A stretch of 64,000 nucleotides of DNA. Source: RGIG2134 sp964461115 (lineage in GTDB: Bacteria; Cyanobacteriota; Vampirovibrionia; Gastranaerophilales; Gastranaerophilaceae). The notes under the pieces are model-generated. The model searched no databases. It was not told the DNA's origin and worked only from the letters and a program-made list of their open reading frames with translations. The translations under genes were made by a program, and so were the position numbers. The first letter of the stretch is position 1, and every line of letters begins with the position of its first letter. The DNA lies in contig CAYWSX010000011.1 in NCBI GenBank assembly GCA_964461115.1, positions 1 through 64,000 on the forward strand, written 5' to 3'. This document shows positions 43,742 through 52,407 of the stretch, one piece after another.

Positions 43742-44148
43742 TGATGAAAAGATTTATAAGCTTTGCTGCAATGTTTTTTGTTGTTTTTATGACTTGCGGA
43801 TGCAACAAAAATGCACCAATGTTGTTTTTCAACAACCAGCCGATTAACGAGGTTACGGTTAACAATCCTGTTAATATTTTTGAACTCGGGGAAACGACTC
43901 ATTTTGTGATTTTATGTCCGAAGGGATTTGAGTCTCCGTATTTGCGTATACAAGTCATTAAAAAAGAAGATAAAACTCAAAACTGGGGTTATGATGTTTA
44001 TTATGCAAAAAATTTGAAAGTGGATACAACGAAAAAATTCTATATAGACTCTCTAAAGCTTCACAAAAAAGGCGGTTATATTATGACTGTTTATTACCTG
44101 AACAATCTTGACAGAGCTGTTGTTCGCTCTACTTTCAGGGTGAAATAA
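43741..44148 (+). CDS. Small lipoprotein of unknown function
   Basis: The 135-aa product has a lipoprotein signal peptide with lipobox-like MTCGC (lipidated Cys 21). The mature part contains NPVNIFELGETTHFVI and ends in a beta-rich stretch (GGYIMTVYYL). No family is recognised. It is translationally coupled to the TPR gene before and the YkgJ-like gene after (TAATG overlaps). Confidence 0.75.
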   Translation: MMKRFISFAAMFFVVFMTCGCNKNAPMLFFNNQPINEVTVNNPVNIFELGETTHFVILCPKGFESPYLRIQVIKKEDKTQNWGYDVYYAKNLKVDTTKKFYIDSLKLHKKGGYIMTVYYLNNLDRAVVRSTFRVK

Positions 44149-44552
44149 TGTACGATTGGCTCGATTGGATAAAATTTTACGTAAACAAATTTTTGTCGCC
44201 AAAATATAAGATTTCAGGTAAATGTAACCAATGCGGACAATGCTGCCGTATGATAAATTTTATCCATAAAGGACAAATTATAAAAACTGAGCAAGAGTTT
44301 GAAGAGTTAAAAAAAATTGATAAAAAATATTATCACTTTTACATTTCCGGAAGAGATAACGAAGGAAATCTTATTTTTACCTGTAAATCACTTACAGGTG
44401 ATAATAAATGCCGAGATTATTTGTGGCGTTCGCTTTATTGCAGAAAATACCCCGATGCTGACAAAAAATTCATTATGGCAGGCGGGGAACTCTTGGACGG
44501 GTGTGGATACAGGATAGGAACTACAAAAAACTTTTCTGAATATTTAGATTAA
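44148..44552 (+). CDS. YkgJ-family Cys-rich (zinc/iron-chelate) protein
   Basis: The 134-aa protein has CNQCGQCC (C26, C29, C32, C33), and further cysteines at CKS, NKCRDY and YCRKYP near the middle, typical of the YkgJ/CxxCxxCC family that binds a metal or Fe-S cluster. Its biochemical role is unknown. It is the third gene of the coupled unit beginning at 41732. Confidence 0.85.
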   Translation: MYDWLDWIKFYVNKFLSPKYKISGKCNQCGQCCRMINFIHKGQIIKTEQEFEELKKIDKKYYHFYISGRDNEGNLIFTCKSLTGDNKCRDYLWRSLYCRKYPDADKKFIMAGGELLDGCGYRIGTTKNFSEYLD

Positions 44553-44654
44553 CTATTTTGCCTAATCCTCTATTTATTTGAATTTTTGTTTAGAATGTTG
44601 CTTTAAATCTGACTTTTACGTATCATAAGAGAGTTGAATTTATGGGGTGACTCA

Positions 44655-45269
44655 ATGAAGAGACTGTTTTTAATTTTATCACTGTTATTTGTTTCGGTTT
44701 TAACCACAGCTTGTATAAATAATTTGGCAATTCAAGAATTAAATAACAAGGCCAAAGCCTATATGGAAGCGGGCGAGACGGATAAGGCTATTTGCCGTTA
44801 CAAATCCAGTCTTGATTTAGATGACAGTATTTTTGAAACAAACTATAATTTAGGTGTTGCATATATTTCTGCAAATAACCACGAAGAGGCAGTTGACGTT
44901 TTGAAAAAAGCAATAAAACTTAATCCTGCTCTTGCTGACTCTTATTATTCGCTGGCAGTCGCTCAAGAGGGTGCTGCTTTTGATAAAATCAACGGTAAAA
45001 AACAACAAGAAGATAAATGTGAAGCAGCTGCTCAAGAAATCAATCCTGCCGAGTCTATGCCTGAAGAAATCAAGCTTACGCCTGAAGATAAGGAAAAGAT
45101 TTCGAAATTGTTTCTTGAATCTATCGATAATTACAATCAATATTTAACACTTAGCCCTGAGGCGGAAGATAAAGATAAGGTAAACAACAGAATTAATTCT
45201 TTGAATGAAGAAATGTTGAAATATTCTACACCTGACAATACCCAGCCTGCGGAAGGTGCAGAAGACTAA
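44655..45269 (+). CDS. TPR lipoprotein
   Basis: The product is 204 aa from ATG 44655; an in-frame upstream start lacks a good Shine-Dalgarno sequence. The signal peptide ends in VLTTAC (lipobox, Cys 20). Two or three TPR units follow (YNLGVAYISANNHEEAVDVL) and then an acidic linker. It is likely an outer-membrane-anchored scaffold. Its stop overlaps the lgt ATG (TAATG). Confidence 0.8.
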   Translation: MKRLFLILSLLFVSVLTTACINNLAIQELNNKAKAYMEAGETDKAICRYKSSLDLDDSIFETNYNLGVAYISANNHEEAVDVLKKAIKLNPALADSYYSLAVAQEGAAFDKINGKKQQEDKCEAAAQEINPAESMPEEIKLTPEDKEKISKLFLESIDNYNQYLTLSPEAEDKDKVNNRINSLNEEMLKYSTPDNTQPAEGAED

Positions 45270-46066
45270 TGATTTCGCCTGTAAGCTCAACAGCTTTCAG
45301 TATAGGCTCGTTTCCTGTTAAGTTTTACAGCTTGACTATGTTTGCAGCTATATTTTGCGGTGCAGCTTTCACTTGTTTCATTTCCCGAAAATATTACAAA
45401 AACGTTGATACAGAAAAAATCCTTGATATTCTTCCGCTTATTGTCATTTCGGCAATCCTGGGTGCTCGAATTTACTATGTAATTTTAGACTGGAATTATT
45501 TTTCTTCGCATTTAGGGCAGATTTTTATGATTTGGAATGGAGGACTTTCTATTCACGGTGCCCTAATAGGTGGTTTTTTGGCAGGTTTGTGGTGTGTTAA
45601 AAAATACAAGCTTGATTTGTGGATTTATGCGGATGTTTTTAGCTACGGATTACTTTTAGGGCAGGCCATAGGACGCTTTGGAAATTATTTTAATACAGAA
45701 GCTTTCGGAAAGCCCTGCTTTTACTCTCAGGCGTTTTGTCTTTATGTTCCTGTTTTAAAAAGACCTCTTGATTACCTGCATTTTGATTATTTTCATCCTG
45801 CATTTTTGTATGAAGCGATTTGGAATTTGTTTGCGCTCCTAATTTTGATTTTTGTGGTGAGAAAGCTTGCAAAAAATACACAAGGTGTGGTTTTTTTCTC
45901 TTATTTAATATTGTATTCGCTCGGAAGGCTGTTTGTTGAAAATATTCGTTTGGACAGCGTGTTGAATATTGGAAAATTCCACGTAGCCGAGCTTGTGAGC
46001 TTTTTTATAATTCTTTTTTCCACAGGCATGATAATTTTCTTAAAACAAAGAGAGAAGAAATTATAA
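45269..46066 (+). CDS. lgt: Prolipoprotein diacylglyceryl transferase
   Basis: The 265-aa inner-membrane enzyme attaches diacylglycerol to the lipobox Cys. It has seven hydrophobic helices, the HGALIGGFLAG segment and GRFGNYFNTEAFG, which includes the essential Arg and Asn of the Lgt signature. Its partner lspA lies at 62978, and lipoprotein genes lie immediately upstream. Confidence 0.96.
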   Translation: MISPVSSTAFSIGSFPVKFYSLTMFAAIFCGAAFTCFISRKYYKNVDTEKILDILPLIVISAILGARIYYVILDWNYFSSHLGQIFMIWNGGLSIHGALIGGFLAGLWCVKKYKLDLWIYADVFSYGLLLGQAIGRFGNYFNTEAFGKPCFYSQAFCLYVPVLKRPLDYLHFDYFHPAFLYEAIWNLFALLILIFVVRKLAKNTQGVVFFSYLILYSLGRLFVENIRLDSVLNIGKFHVAELVSFFIILFSTGMIIFLKQREKKL

Positions 46067-46597
46067 ACTGATTGTGCGTTTTTCAGTCACAATAATGTCG
46101 ACTCTTTCGTCGAAACAATCGCATTCGATTTCGTCTACAAGGCAAATTTCGGGTATAACAGTCAAAATTTTAGTTTTTTCTCTGTCGAGATTCTTTATAA
46201 ATCTGTCATAATAGCCTTTTCCGTAGCCTATGCGGTTTCCTGCAAGGTCTGCACAAAGTGCAGGTGTTATTACGAGATCTAATTTTTGAATGTCTTGCAG
46301 TTCTGTTTGGTCGGGCTCCATTATGTTGAACATTCCGCATTTGAATTTATTTCCGCAAATATAAGGTACAATTTCGTTTTCAACAATTTTAGGCATACTG
46401 AAAACTTTATTTTTTGTCGCAGTTAAAGAAAGTAAATCAATTTCATTTTCGAGCGGGTAAAATAACATTACATTTTGTGAAGAATTGTACACATTTAGTT
46501 TCAAAATGTTTTTTATAATATATTTGTCACAATCTCGAAAAGCGTTGTCTTTCCTTAATTTTTTGCCCCATTGTCTTAATTTCTGTTTATTTTTCAT
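46061..46597 (-). CDS. 5-formyltetrahydrofolate cyclo-ligase
   Basis: The 178-aa protein has basic N-terminal KNKQKLRQWGKKLRK, the LFYPLENEIDLLSL segment and the ATP/Mg motif GNRIGYGKGYYDRF. It converts 5-formyl-THF to methenyl-THF. It overlaps convergent lgt by 6 bp. Confidence 0.93.
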   Translation of the reverse strand: MKNKQKLRQWGKKLRKDNAFRDCDKYIIKNILKLNVYNSSQNVMLFYPLENEIDLLSLTATKNKVFSMPKIVENEIVPYICGNKFKCGMFNIMEPDQTELQDIQKLDLVITPALCADLAGNRIGYGKGYYDRFIKNLDREKTKILTVIPEICLVDEIECDCFDERVDIIVTEKRTISL

Positions 46598-46628
46598 AAA
46601 TATTTCTTTACTGGATAAATAATTTTTT

Positions 46629-46656
46629 TTGTAATAAATTTAAAATGAGATATAAT
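46629..46656 (+). promoter_or_regulatory. Promoter of the HTH-RWYD gene
   Basis: TTGTAA, a 16-bp spacer and a perfect TATAAT lie 41 bp before ATG 46698. An AAGAAGG Shine-Dalgarno sequence precedes the ATG. Confidence 0.6.
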
Positions 46657-46697
46657 AAGTATTAGTCAGTTTATACATTAAGAAGGTTAAAGTCAAT

Positions 46698-47057
46698 ATG
46701 AATCGTGAAGTTTTATGCAAACGTCTTAAACAAGCAAGATTAGAAGCAGGCTTGAGACAAGAAGATTTGGCAAAGTGTCTGGGAGTGCCTATTTCTGCAG
46801 TATCTATTTTGGAATCCGGAAACAGAAAGCTGGACGTATTAGAATTGTTAAAGGTGGCGAAATTGTATTCAAAACCTGCTGAATGGTTCTACTATACGCA
46901 CGATGCAAGCAAAAAAAGAAGATGGTATGACCAAAATAATGTTGTTGAAGAGGCAATTGATTTACTCAGAGAGTCTCCTACAACATTGCAAATCAGTGTA
47001 GCTCATGCTGTAATAGGCTTTCTCAAAAAAGGCGGCCTATTGAGAAATGACAAATAA
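46698..47057 (+). CDS. XRE-type HTH protein with C-terminal RWYD module
   Basis: The 119-aa protein has a Cro/C1-type HTH at residues 1-65 (LRQEDLAKCLGVPISAVSIL) and then a short module at about 73-118 beginning RRWYDQNNVVEEAIDLL. The same module occurs twice in each of the proteins at 56229 and 57296. The HTH part is a well-known DNA-binding fold; the module's job is unknown and could be dimerisation or partner sensing. It overlaps the cobO-like gene by 11 bp, so the two are cotranscribed. Confidence 0.85.
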   Translation: MNREVLCKRLKQARLEAGLRQEDLAKCLGVPISAVSILESGNRKLDVLELLKVAKLYSKPAEWFYYTHDASKKRRWYDQNNVVEEAIDLLRESPTTLQISVAHAVIGFLKKGGLLRNDK

Positions 47058-47649
47058 CGAAAAAGAAATTCCAAGCAAATTAGATAAAAAAAATCTTGTA
47101 AATCCTGCGTTTGAAGAGCACGGATACATCCAGGTTTATACAGGTGACGGAAAAGGTAAAACCACCGCATCTTTGGGTCTGGCTGTCAGAGCTTTGGGCA
47201 GAGGATGGAAAATTCTTATCGTAATGTTTACTAAAGGTGGAAATGATTATGGTGAGCTCAATACGTTCACCAATCTTCTGCCTGAATGGAAAGACAGAAT
47301 AAAAATTTGTCAGACTGGTCTTGACAGAATTGTTTACAAAAAAAATATAACAGAATCTGATTTATCTGAATCTCAACAGGGCTGGGAAACTGCTAAAAAT
47401 GCAATTAAATCAGGGGAATATCAGCTTGTTATCATGGACGAAGCTAATATTGCAATAGACTTGGGTCTTATTGACTTAGATGATGTTGTCAATACCCTCA
47501 AACACAAACCTGAAAATGTCGAGGTTGTGTTGACAGGACGTCGTGCAAAGAAAGAAATTATTGAAATTGCTCATCTTGTTTCGGAGATAAAACCGGTGAA
47601 GCACTACTGGGATATAGGTATATCTGCCAGAAAAGGAATAGAGTTTTGA
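47047..47649 (+). CDS. Cob(I)yrinic acid a,c-diamide adenosyltransferase, CobO/CobA-type
   Basis: The 200-aa ATP:corrinoid adenosyltransferase has the P-loop TGDGKGKTT (residues 32-40) and the VIMDEANIAIDLGL and LTGRRAKKEII motifs of the CobA/CobO family. It adenosylates reduced cobalamin. No other cobalamin gene is nearby. It starts inside the end of the HTH-RWYD gene. Confidence 0.9.
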   Translation: MTNNEKEIPSKLDKKNLVNPAFEEHGYIQVYTGDGKGKTTASLGLAVRALGRGWKILIVMFTKGGNDYGELNTFTNLLPEWKDRIKICQTGLDRIVYKKNITESDLSESQQGWETAKNAIKSGEYQLVIMDEANIAIDLGLIDLDDVVNTLKHKPENVEVVLTGRRAKKEIIEIAHLVSEIKPVKHYWDIGISARKGIEF

Positions 47650-47739
47650 CATAGCTAAGTTGGATTAAGCTGAATGTCCCATTTTTTCTAGTACAGTGGT
47701 GTATAAACCATGGTTAAAATTTGAAATAAACTTTTAACT

Positions 47740-49206
47740 ATGAATATAGCTCGAATACTGGCAATATTTGCAATTTTATTGCTTTTTTCTCATAGTGCAA
47801 GCTGTGAGAATAATTTAATATGGGATTATGAGGGTGATCACTTTTTAGAAAATATTGATTCTACATCATCTGTAATCAATGAACAAAAAAAGGTATTTTT
47901 GGAGGGAGAAATAAGAAAGGTCTTGGATGTAGGGGTTGCCTATACTAATTTAACAGACTGTATTTTGACTGCTGCGGAGAATAGTTACAATCTTAAAATT
48001 AGTTATCATCAGCTTCGTCAAAGAGTTTGGGAATTGCGGGCAAAAACAGCGGAACTCTTGCCTGATATAACATATACCTTCGATATTTCTAAATTGTCAG
48101 GGGAATTCCTTGTCGGAGGTATTGTTCCTGTTCAAGTTAATGAGATTCCGATAAAAAGCTCTTTTGACCTTATTTGGAATATCACCGATCAGGGACGAAC
48201 AATTTTCCAGATGGCAGAACTTAATAATGTCAAAAAATCAAGCAGCTACAATTTGGATTATACTCTGGATGAAGTGCTTTTGAACACCGCTCTCGGATAT
48301 TATGACTTGCTTGGTAAAAAACTCGAAATTGATGTTTATCGAGTAAACCTTCAAGACAGAGAGGAGCAGTTAAAAATGGTTCGAACAAAGTTTGAGCTTG
48401 GTCTTAGTTCAAAATTTGATATTTTCAGAGCTGAAGCTGAAGAAGCAAGGGCAAAACAGGAATATATTACGTTGTTTAATACTCTTCGCTATTCGCAGGC
48501 GAAGTTGGCTAATATTATGGGGATTGACGTCATAACAACGCTTTATCCTTCAGAACAGGTTGCCAGAGTTCAAAATATTATCGATCCCAAATATGATGTA
48601 GAGGATTTATATAAGATTGCGTTGAAAGAAAGAGATGACCTTTCTTCAAAACGTGCTGAAATCCGTTCACTTGAAATTGCGCAAAAGGAAGTTTATGCGG
48701 ATTTTATTCCTAAAGTCGCCGTAACCGCTTCTCATGCGCAAGTTGGTACTGTTCGACTTGGTTTAAGAACTAACGACTCTATTATGCTTGAGGTTATTCA
48801 GCCTTTAGGTAAGCACTTGGGTGTAAATACTGTTTTGAGAGCACAGGCGGAGAAAGAAAAAGTTAATGTTCAAAAATTAAATTTGAAGCAAATGGAGCGT
48901 AAGGTTAAAGAGGATATTATCGGCTCATATTATGACTCTAAAACTCAGCTTGAAAAAATTGATGCAGCAAAAAAAGAAGTTATATCGGCAGAAGAGAGTT
49001 TGAAGGTTGCTCTGGTAAGAATGGACATAGGCGAGGCAACTTTTTTGGACGTGTTACAGGCACAGGCGGCTAAAATCCAGGCAAGGCAGGCTCTTATTCA
49101 GCATATTATTAATTATAATAAATCTCAAGTTCAGACTCTGTTTAATATAGGCTGTATAAGTAAAAAAGCTGTGCTGGTAAATTACATTCAACCGTCAGAA
49201 AAGTAA
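47740..49206 (+). CDS. TolC-family outer-membrane efflux protein
   Basis: The 488-aa protein has a signal peptide (IFAILLLFSHSASC; a lipobox-like Cys is possible), and two long helical hairpin repeats as in TolC (YYDLLGKKLEIDVYRVNLQ; then the second half ending YNKSQVQTLFNIG). TolC-type channels carry drugs, proteins or glycans across the outer membrane. No inner-membrane pump gene is adjacent. Confidence 0.85.
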   Translation: MNIARILAIFAILLLFSHSASCENNLIWDYEGDHFLENIDSTSSVINEQKKVFLEGEIRKVLDVGVAYTNLTDCILTAAENSYNLKISYHQLRQRVWELRAKTAELLPDITYTFDISKLSGEFLVGGIVPVQVNEIPIKSSFDLIWNITDQGRTIFQMAELNNVKKSSSYNLDYTLDEVLLNTALGYYDLLGKKLEIDVYRVNLQDREEQLKMVRTKFELGLSSKFDIFRAEAEEARAKQEYITLFNTLRYSQAKLANIMGIDVITTLYPSEQVARVQNIIDPKYDVEDLYKIALKERDDLSSKRAEIRSLEIAQKEVYADFIPKVAVTASHAQVGTVRLGLRTNDSIMLEVIQPLGKHLGVNTVLRAQAEKEKVNVQKLNLKQMERKVKEDIIGSYYDSKTQLEKIDAAKKEVISAEESLKVALVRMDIGEATFLDVLQAQAAKIQARQALIQHIINYNKSQVQTLFNIGCISKKAVLVNYIQPSEK

Positions 49207-49207
49207 G

Positions 49208-49624
49208 TTACTTGAATAAATCCAAAAAACGTTGAAATAATGACTTTTTAAAAAGAGAAACAACTTTAATTTTTGAGTGTTTTTCAAGGATATAATCTTC
49301 GAGAAATTCTTTGTCTTCCTTTGTGCAGTTAGAGCAGATGACAATTTCAGTATTTTTAAATTTTTTTAAATCTTGCGGTGATATCTTTTTGTAGCCACAG
49401 CATACATCACGGTCTACACGAAGGAAACTGGCGTCGGATATTCCGACTATATTTAAGTTCGAAATAACAGGTTTTGAAAACTCTTTTAAGCATTCTCCCG
49501 GGTTATATAGAATAACATTTTTGTTTTTCAATTTTCGCACAATTTGATTAATGCTGCTGATTGAACGCGGTTTTTTTGCGCGCATGGCTGCTTCTTTTTT
49601 TCTATACAACAAATTCTTTTCCAT
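49208..49624 (-). CDS. Hypothetical protein with paired cysteines
   Basis: The 138-aa product starts at ATG 49624 with AAGG 7 nt upstream. It has a basic N-terminus, a possible alpha/beta region (KNVILYNPGECLKEF; VISNLNIVGISDASF), a CCGYK pair and a CSNC motif, and a hydrophobic/basic C-terminus (KSLFQRFLDLFK). No family is recognised. It is convergent with the TolC-family gene. Confidence 0.65.
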   Translation of the reverse strand: MEKNLLYRKKEAAMRAKKPRSISSINQIVRKLKNKNVILYNPGECLKEFSKPVISNLNIVGISDASFLRVDRDVCCGYKKISPQDLKKFKNTEIVICSNCTKEDKEFLEDYILEKHSKIKVVSLFKKSLFQRFLDLFK

Positions 49625-49774
49625 ACAAATACCTTAAAAAGAGAATAAATATATTATACAGATATTTTGTAAAATGGCAATTTTATGCAAAAAATTAAAT
49701 AAAAATAAATTTTTAGTGATTTTTTAAAAAATAGCCTTAAAATAAAATTATAATTATTTTGTTTAGGAGGCATC

Positions 49775-52378
49775 ATGATTGATTTTAACCGTTTGACTGA
49801 TTATACTCAGCAAATTATTTATGCAGCACAGCAGATTATGGCCAGATACCAAAATTCCCAGATGACGCCTGAGCATATTGCATTGGCAATCATTGAGGAT
49901 AATGAAGGTATTGCAAAAGATTTTTCATCAGAATTAAAGTTTGATAAAGGTAATTTTAAATTAGAACTTGTACAAAATATTGAAAAACAGCCGAAAGTTT
50001 CACATATGTCTTCTTCACAACAGCTTTATCTTTCTAACGAAACTAATCAAATGTTTGACATTGCTGCGCTTGAGGCTGACAAGTTGAAAGATGAATTTAT
50101 TTCTATAGAGCATATCTTGCTTGCAATGACAGTGCTTGATAACTCCGAAATTCAGATATTGTTGAGAAGAAACGGTGTCACAAAAGAAACCGTATTAAAA
50201 GCTATGAAAAATATAAGGGGTAATAAAAACGTGAATTCAAAAAATGCGGAAGAGCAATACAAGGCTCTTGAAAAATATTCAACTGACCTTACTTCAATGG
50301 CAAAAAAAGGGAAACTTGACCCTGTAATCGGACGTGATGAAGAAATCCGGCGTGTTGTTCAGGTTTTGAACCGTCGCACAAAAAACAATCCTGTTCTTAT
50401 CGGTGAGCCTGGGGTAGGTAAAACAGCTATTATTGAAGGACTTGCACAGAGAATTGTTCGTGGTGATGTACCTGAAAGCTTGAAAGAAACAAGACTTATT
50501 TCTCTCGATTTGGGCGCACTTGTTGCCGGTGCAAAGTTTAGAGGTGAATTTGAGGAGCGTTTGAAAGCGGTCTTGAAGGAGGTAGAAGACTCCAATGGTG
50601 AAATTGTTATGTTTATTGACGAACTTCACACCGTAATTGGTGCGGGGGCATCAGAAGGCTCAATGGATGCGGGAAACCTTCTGAAACCTATGCTCGCACG
50701 CGGACTTTTGAGATGTGTAGGTGCAACTACTGTTAATGAATACAGAAAATATATTGAAAAAGACCCTGCGCTTGAACGCCGTTTTCAGCCTGTTTATGTG
50801 GATGAACCGAGCGTTGAAGACACAATCAGTATTTTGCGCGGATTGGATGAACGTTATGAAGTTCACCATGGCGTACGGATTAAGGACTCTGCGCTTATTG
50901 CAGCGGCAAAGCTTTCTGATCGATATATCACAGACCGGTTTTTACCTGACAAAGCAATAGACTTAATTGACGAAGCTGCGTCAAAACTCAGAATCGAGAT
51001 TGACTCTATGCCGGAGGAAATTGATTCTATGACTCGTCAAAAAATTCAGCTTGAAATTGAGCGCGAAGCTTTGAAAAAAGAGTTTGGCGACGAAAATAAT
51101 GAGAAAATCAAAACTTTGACAAATACAATTGATGATTTAAATGAAAAAATAACTGCCTTAAGAACCCAGTGGGAAGAAGAAAAGGCTGTAATTCAAGGTG
51201 AAGCCAAACTTAAGGATGAAATTGACGCAACAAAGCACGAGATAGAACTTGCAGAAAGAAATGCAGACTTGCAAAAGGCGGCAGAATTAAAATATGGTAA
51301 ACTCATTGAACTTGAAAAACAGTTGAAGGCAGTTCAAGACCGTGATAATACTGCGACACACCTCTTGAAGGAAGAAATTGATGAAGATGATATTGCGGAA
51401 ATCGTTTCTAAATGGACCGGGATTGAAGTCAGCCGTCTTGTGGAAAGCGAAATGCAAAAATTGCTTCGCATGGAAAATTTTCTTCACAATCGCGTTATAG
51501 GTCAAAATGAAGCTGTGGATGTTGTATCAGATGCTGTTAGACGTGCGCGTTCAGGCTTGAAAGATCCTAAACGCCCAATCGGTTCGTTTATTTTCTTGGG
51601 CCCGACAGGGGTGGGTAAGACCGAGCTTGCAAAAGCGTTAGCAGAGTTTTTGTTTAACGACGAAGATAGCCTTATAAGAATAGACATGTCAGAATATATG
51701 GAAAAACATACGGTTTCGCGTCTGGTCGGTGCTCCTCCGGGATATGTCGGCTATGATGAAGGCGGACAACTGACCGAAGCAGTTCGTCGTAAACCTTATT
51801 CAGTTGTGCTTTTTGACGAAATTGAAAAAGCGCATCCTGATGTGTTTAATATTATGCTTCAAATTCTCGATGACGGGCGATTGACTGATAGCAAAGGGCG
51901 AACAGTTGACTTCAAAAATACGCTGATTATTATGACATCAAATATAGGTTCAAATGTCATACTGGACAACACTTTGTCGGCAATGATGTCTCAAAGCAAA
52001 TTTGATGAGACAAAAGGGCAGGTTCTGGAGCTTATGAAGCAGCATTTCCGTCCTGAATTTTTAAACCGTATTGATGAAATTGTATTCTTTAAGGCACTTA
52101 CTATGGCTGAACTTGCGCCTATTGTGGATATTCAAATCGGAAATCTTAAGCAGCTTCTGGCTGACCGTGATATGTCTTTGGAAATTACTGATGAGGCAAG
52201 CGAACTTCTCGCACAGCGCGGCTTTAACCCTATATATGGTGCAAGGCCTCTTAAACGTACAATTCGACAAATGGTGGAAAATCCTCTGTCCAAAAAAATT
52301 CTTTCACAAGAATTTTCAATGGGTGACAATGTAATTATCGACTGTGATGACGATGAAATAATTTTCAGAAAAGGGTAA
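49775..52378 (+). CDS. clpB: Chaperone ClpB (AAA+ disaggregase)
   Basis: The 867-aa protein has a Clp_N domain (1-145), AAA1 with Walker A GEPGVGKTA at about 210-217, the coiled-coil M domain (about 400-520), AAA2 with GPTGVGKTE, and a C-terminal D2-small domain. It unfolds aggregated proteins with DnaK. TTTAGGAGG precedes the ATG. No CIRCE (TTAGCACTC) element is seen upstream. Confidence 0.97.
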   Translation: MIDFNRLTDYTQQIIYAAQQIMARYQNSQMTPEHIALAIIEDNEGIAKDFSSELKFDKGNFKLELVQNIEKQPKVSHMSSSQQLYLSNETNQMFDIAALEADKLKDEFISIEHILLAMTVLDNSEIQILLRRNGVTKETVLKAMKNIRGNKNVNSKNAEEQYKALEKYSTDLTSMAKKGKLDPVIGRDEEIRRVVQVLNRRTKNNPVLIGEPGVGKTAIIEGLAQRIVRGDVPESLKETRLISLDLGALVAGAKFRGEFEERLKAVLKEVEDSNGEIVMFIDELHTVIGAGASEGSMDAGNLLKPMLARGLLRCVGATTVNEYRKYIEKDPALERRFQPVYVDEPSVEDTISILRGLDERYEVHHGVRIKDSALIAAAKLSDRYITDRFLPDKAIDLIDEAASKLRIEIDSMPEEIDSMTRQKIQLEIEREALKKEFGDENNEKIKTLTNTIDDLNEKITALRTQWEEEKAVIQGEAKLKDEIDATKHEIELAERNADLQKAAELKYGKLIELEKQLKAVQDRDNTATHLLKEEIDEDDIAEIVSKWTGIEVSRLVESEMQKLLRMENFLHNRVIGQNEAVDVVSDAVRRARSGLKDPKRPIGSFIFLGPTGVGKTELAKALAEFLFNDEDSLIRIDMSEYMEKHTVSRLVGAPPGYVGYDEGGQLTEAVRRKPYSVVLFDEIEKAHPDVFNIMLQILDDGRLTDSKGRTVDFKNTLIIMTSNIGSNVILDNTLSAMMSQSKFDETKGQVLELMKQHFRPEFLNRIDEIVFFKALTMAELAPIVDIQIGNLKQLLADRDMSLEITDEASELLAQRGFNPIYGARPLKRTIRQMVENPLSKKILSQEFSMGDNVIIDCDDDEIIFRKG

Positions 52379-52406
52379 AAAAAGCCTCCTAAAATGGAGG
52401 CTTTTT
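52378..52406. terminator. Rho-independent terminator between clpB and the AsmA-like gene
   Basis: AAAAAGCCTCC and GGAGGCTTTTT pair perfectly around TAAAAT. It serves the convergent genes on both sides. Confidence 0.85.
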
Positions 52407-52407
52407 C

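Noticed and set aside
46698..47057. Toxin-antitoxin reading of the HTH-RWYD / cobO overlap
   Set aside because: The overlapping partner is a clear corrinoid adenosyltransferase with intact motifs, not a toxin.
49625..49774. CIRCE/HrcA heat-shock operator upstream of clpB
   Set aside because: No TTAGCACTC-N9-GAGTGCTAA motif is present.
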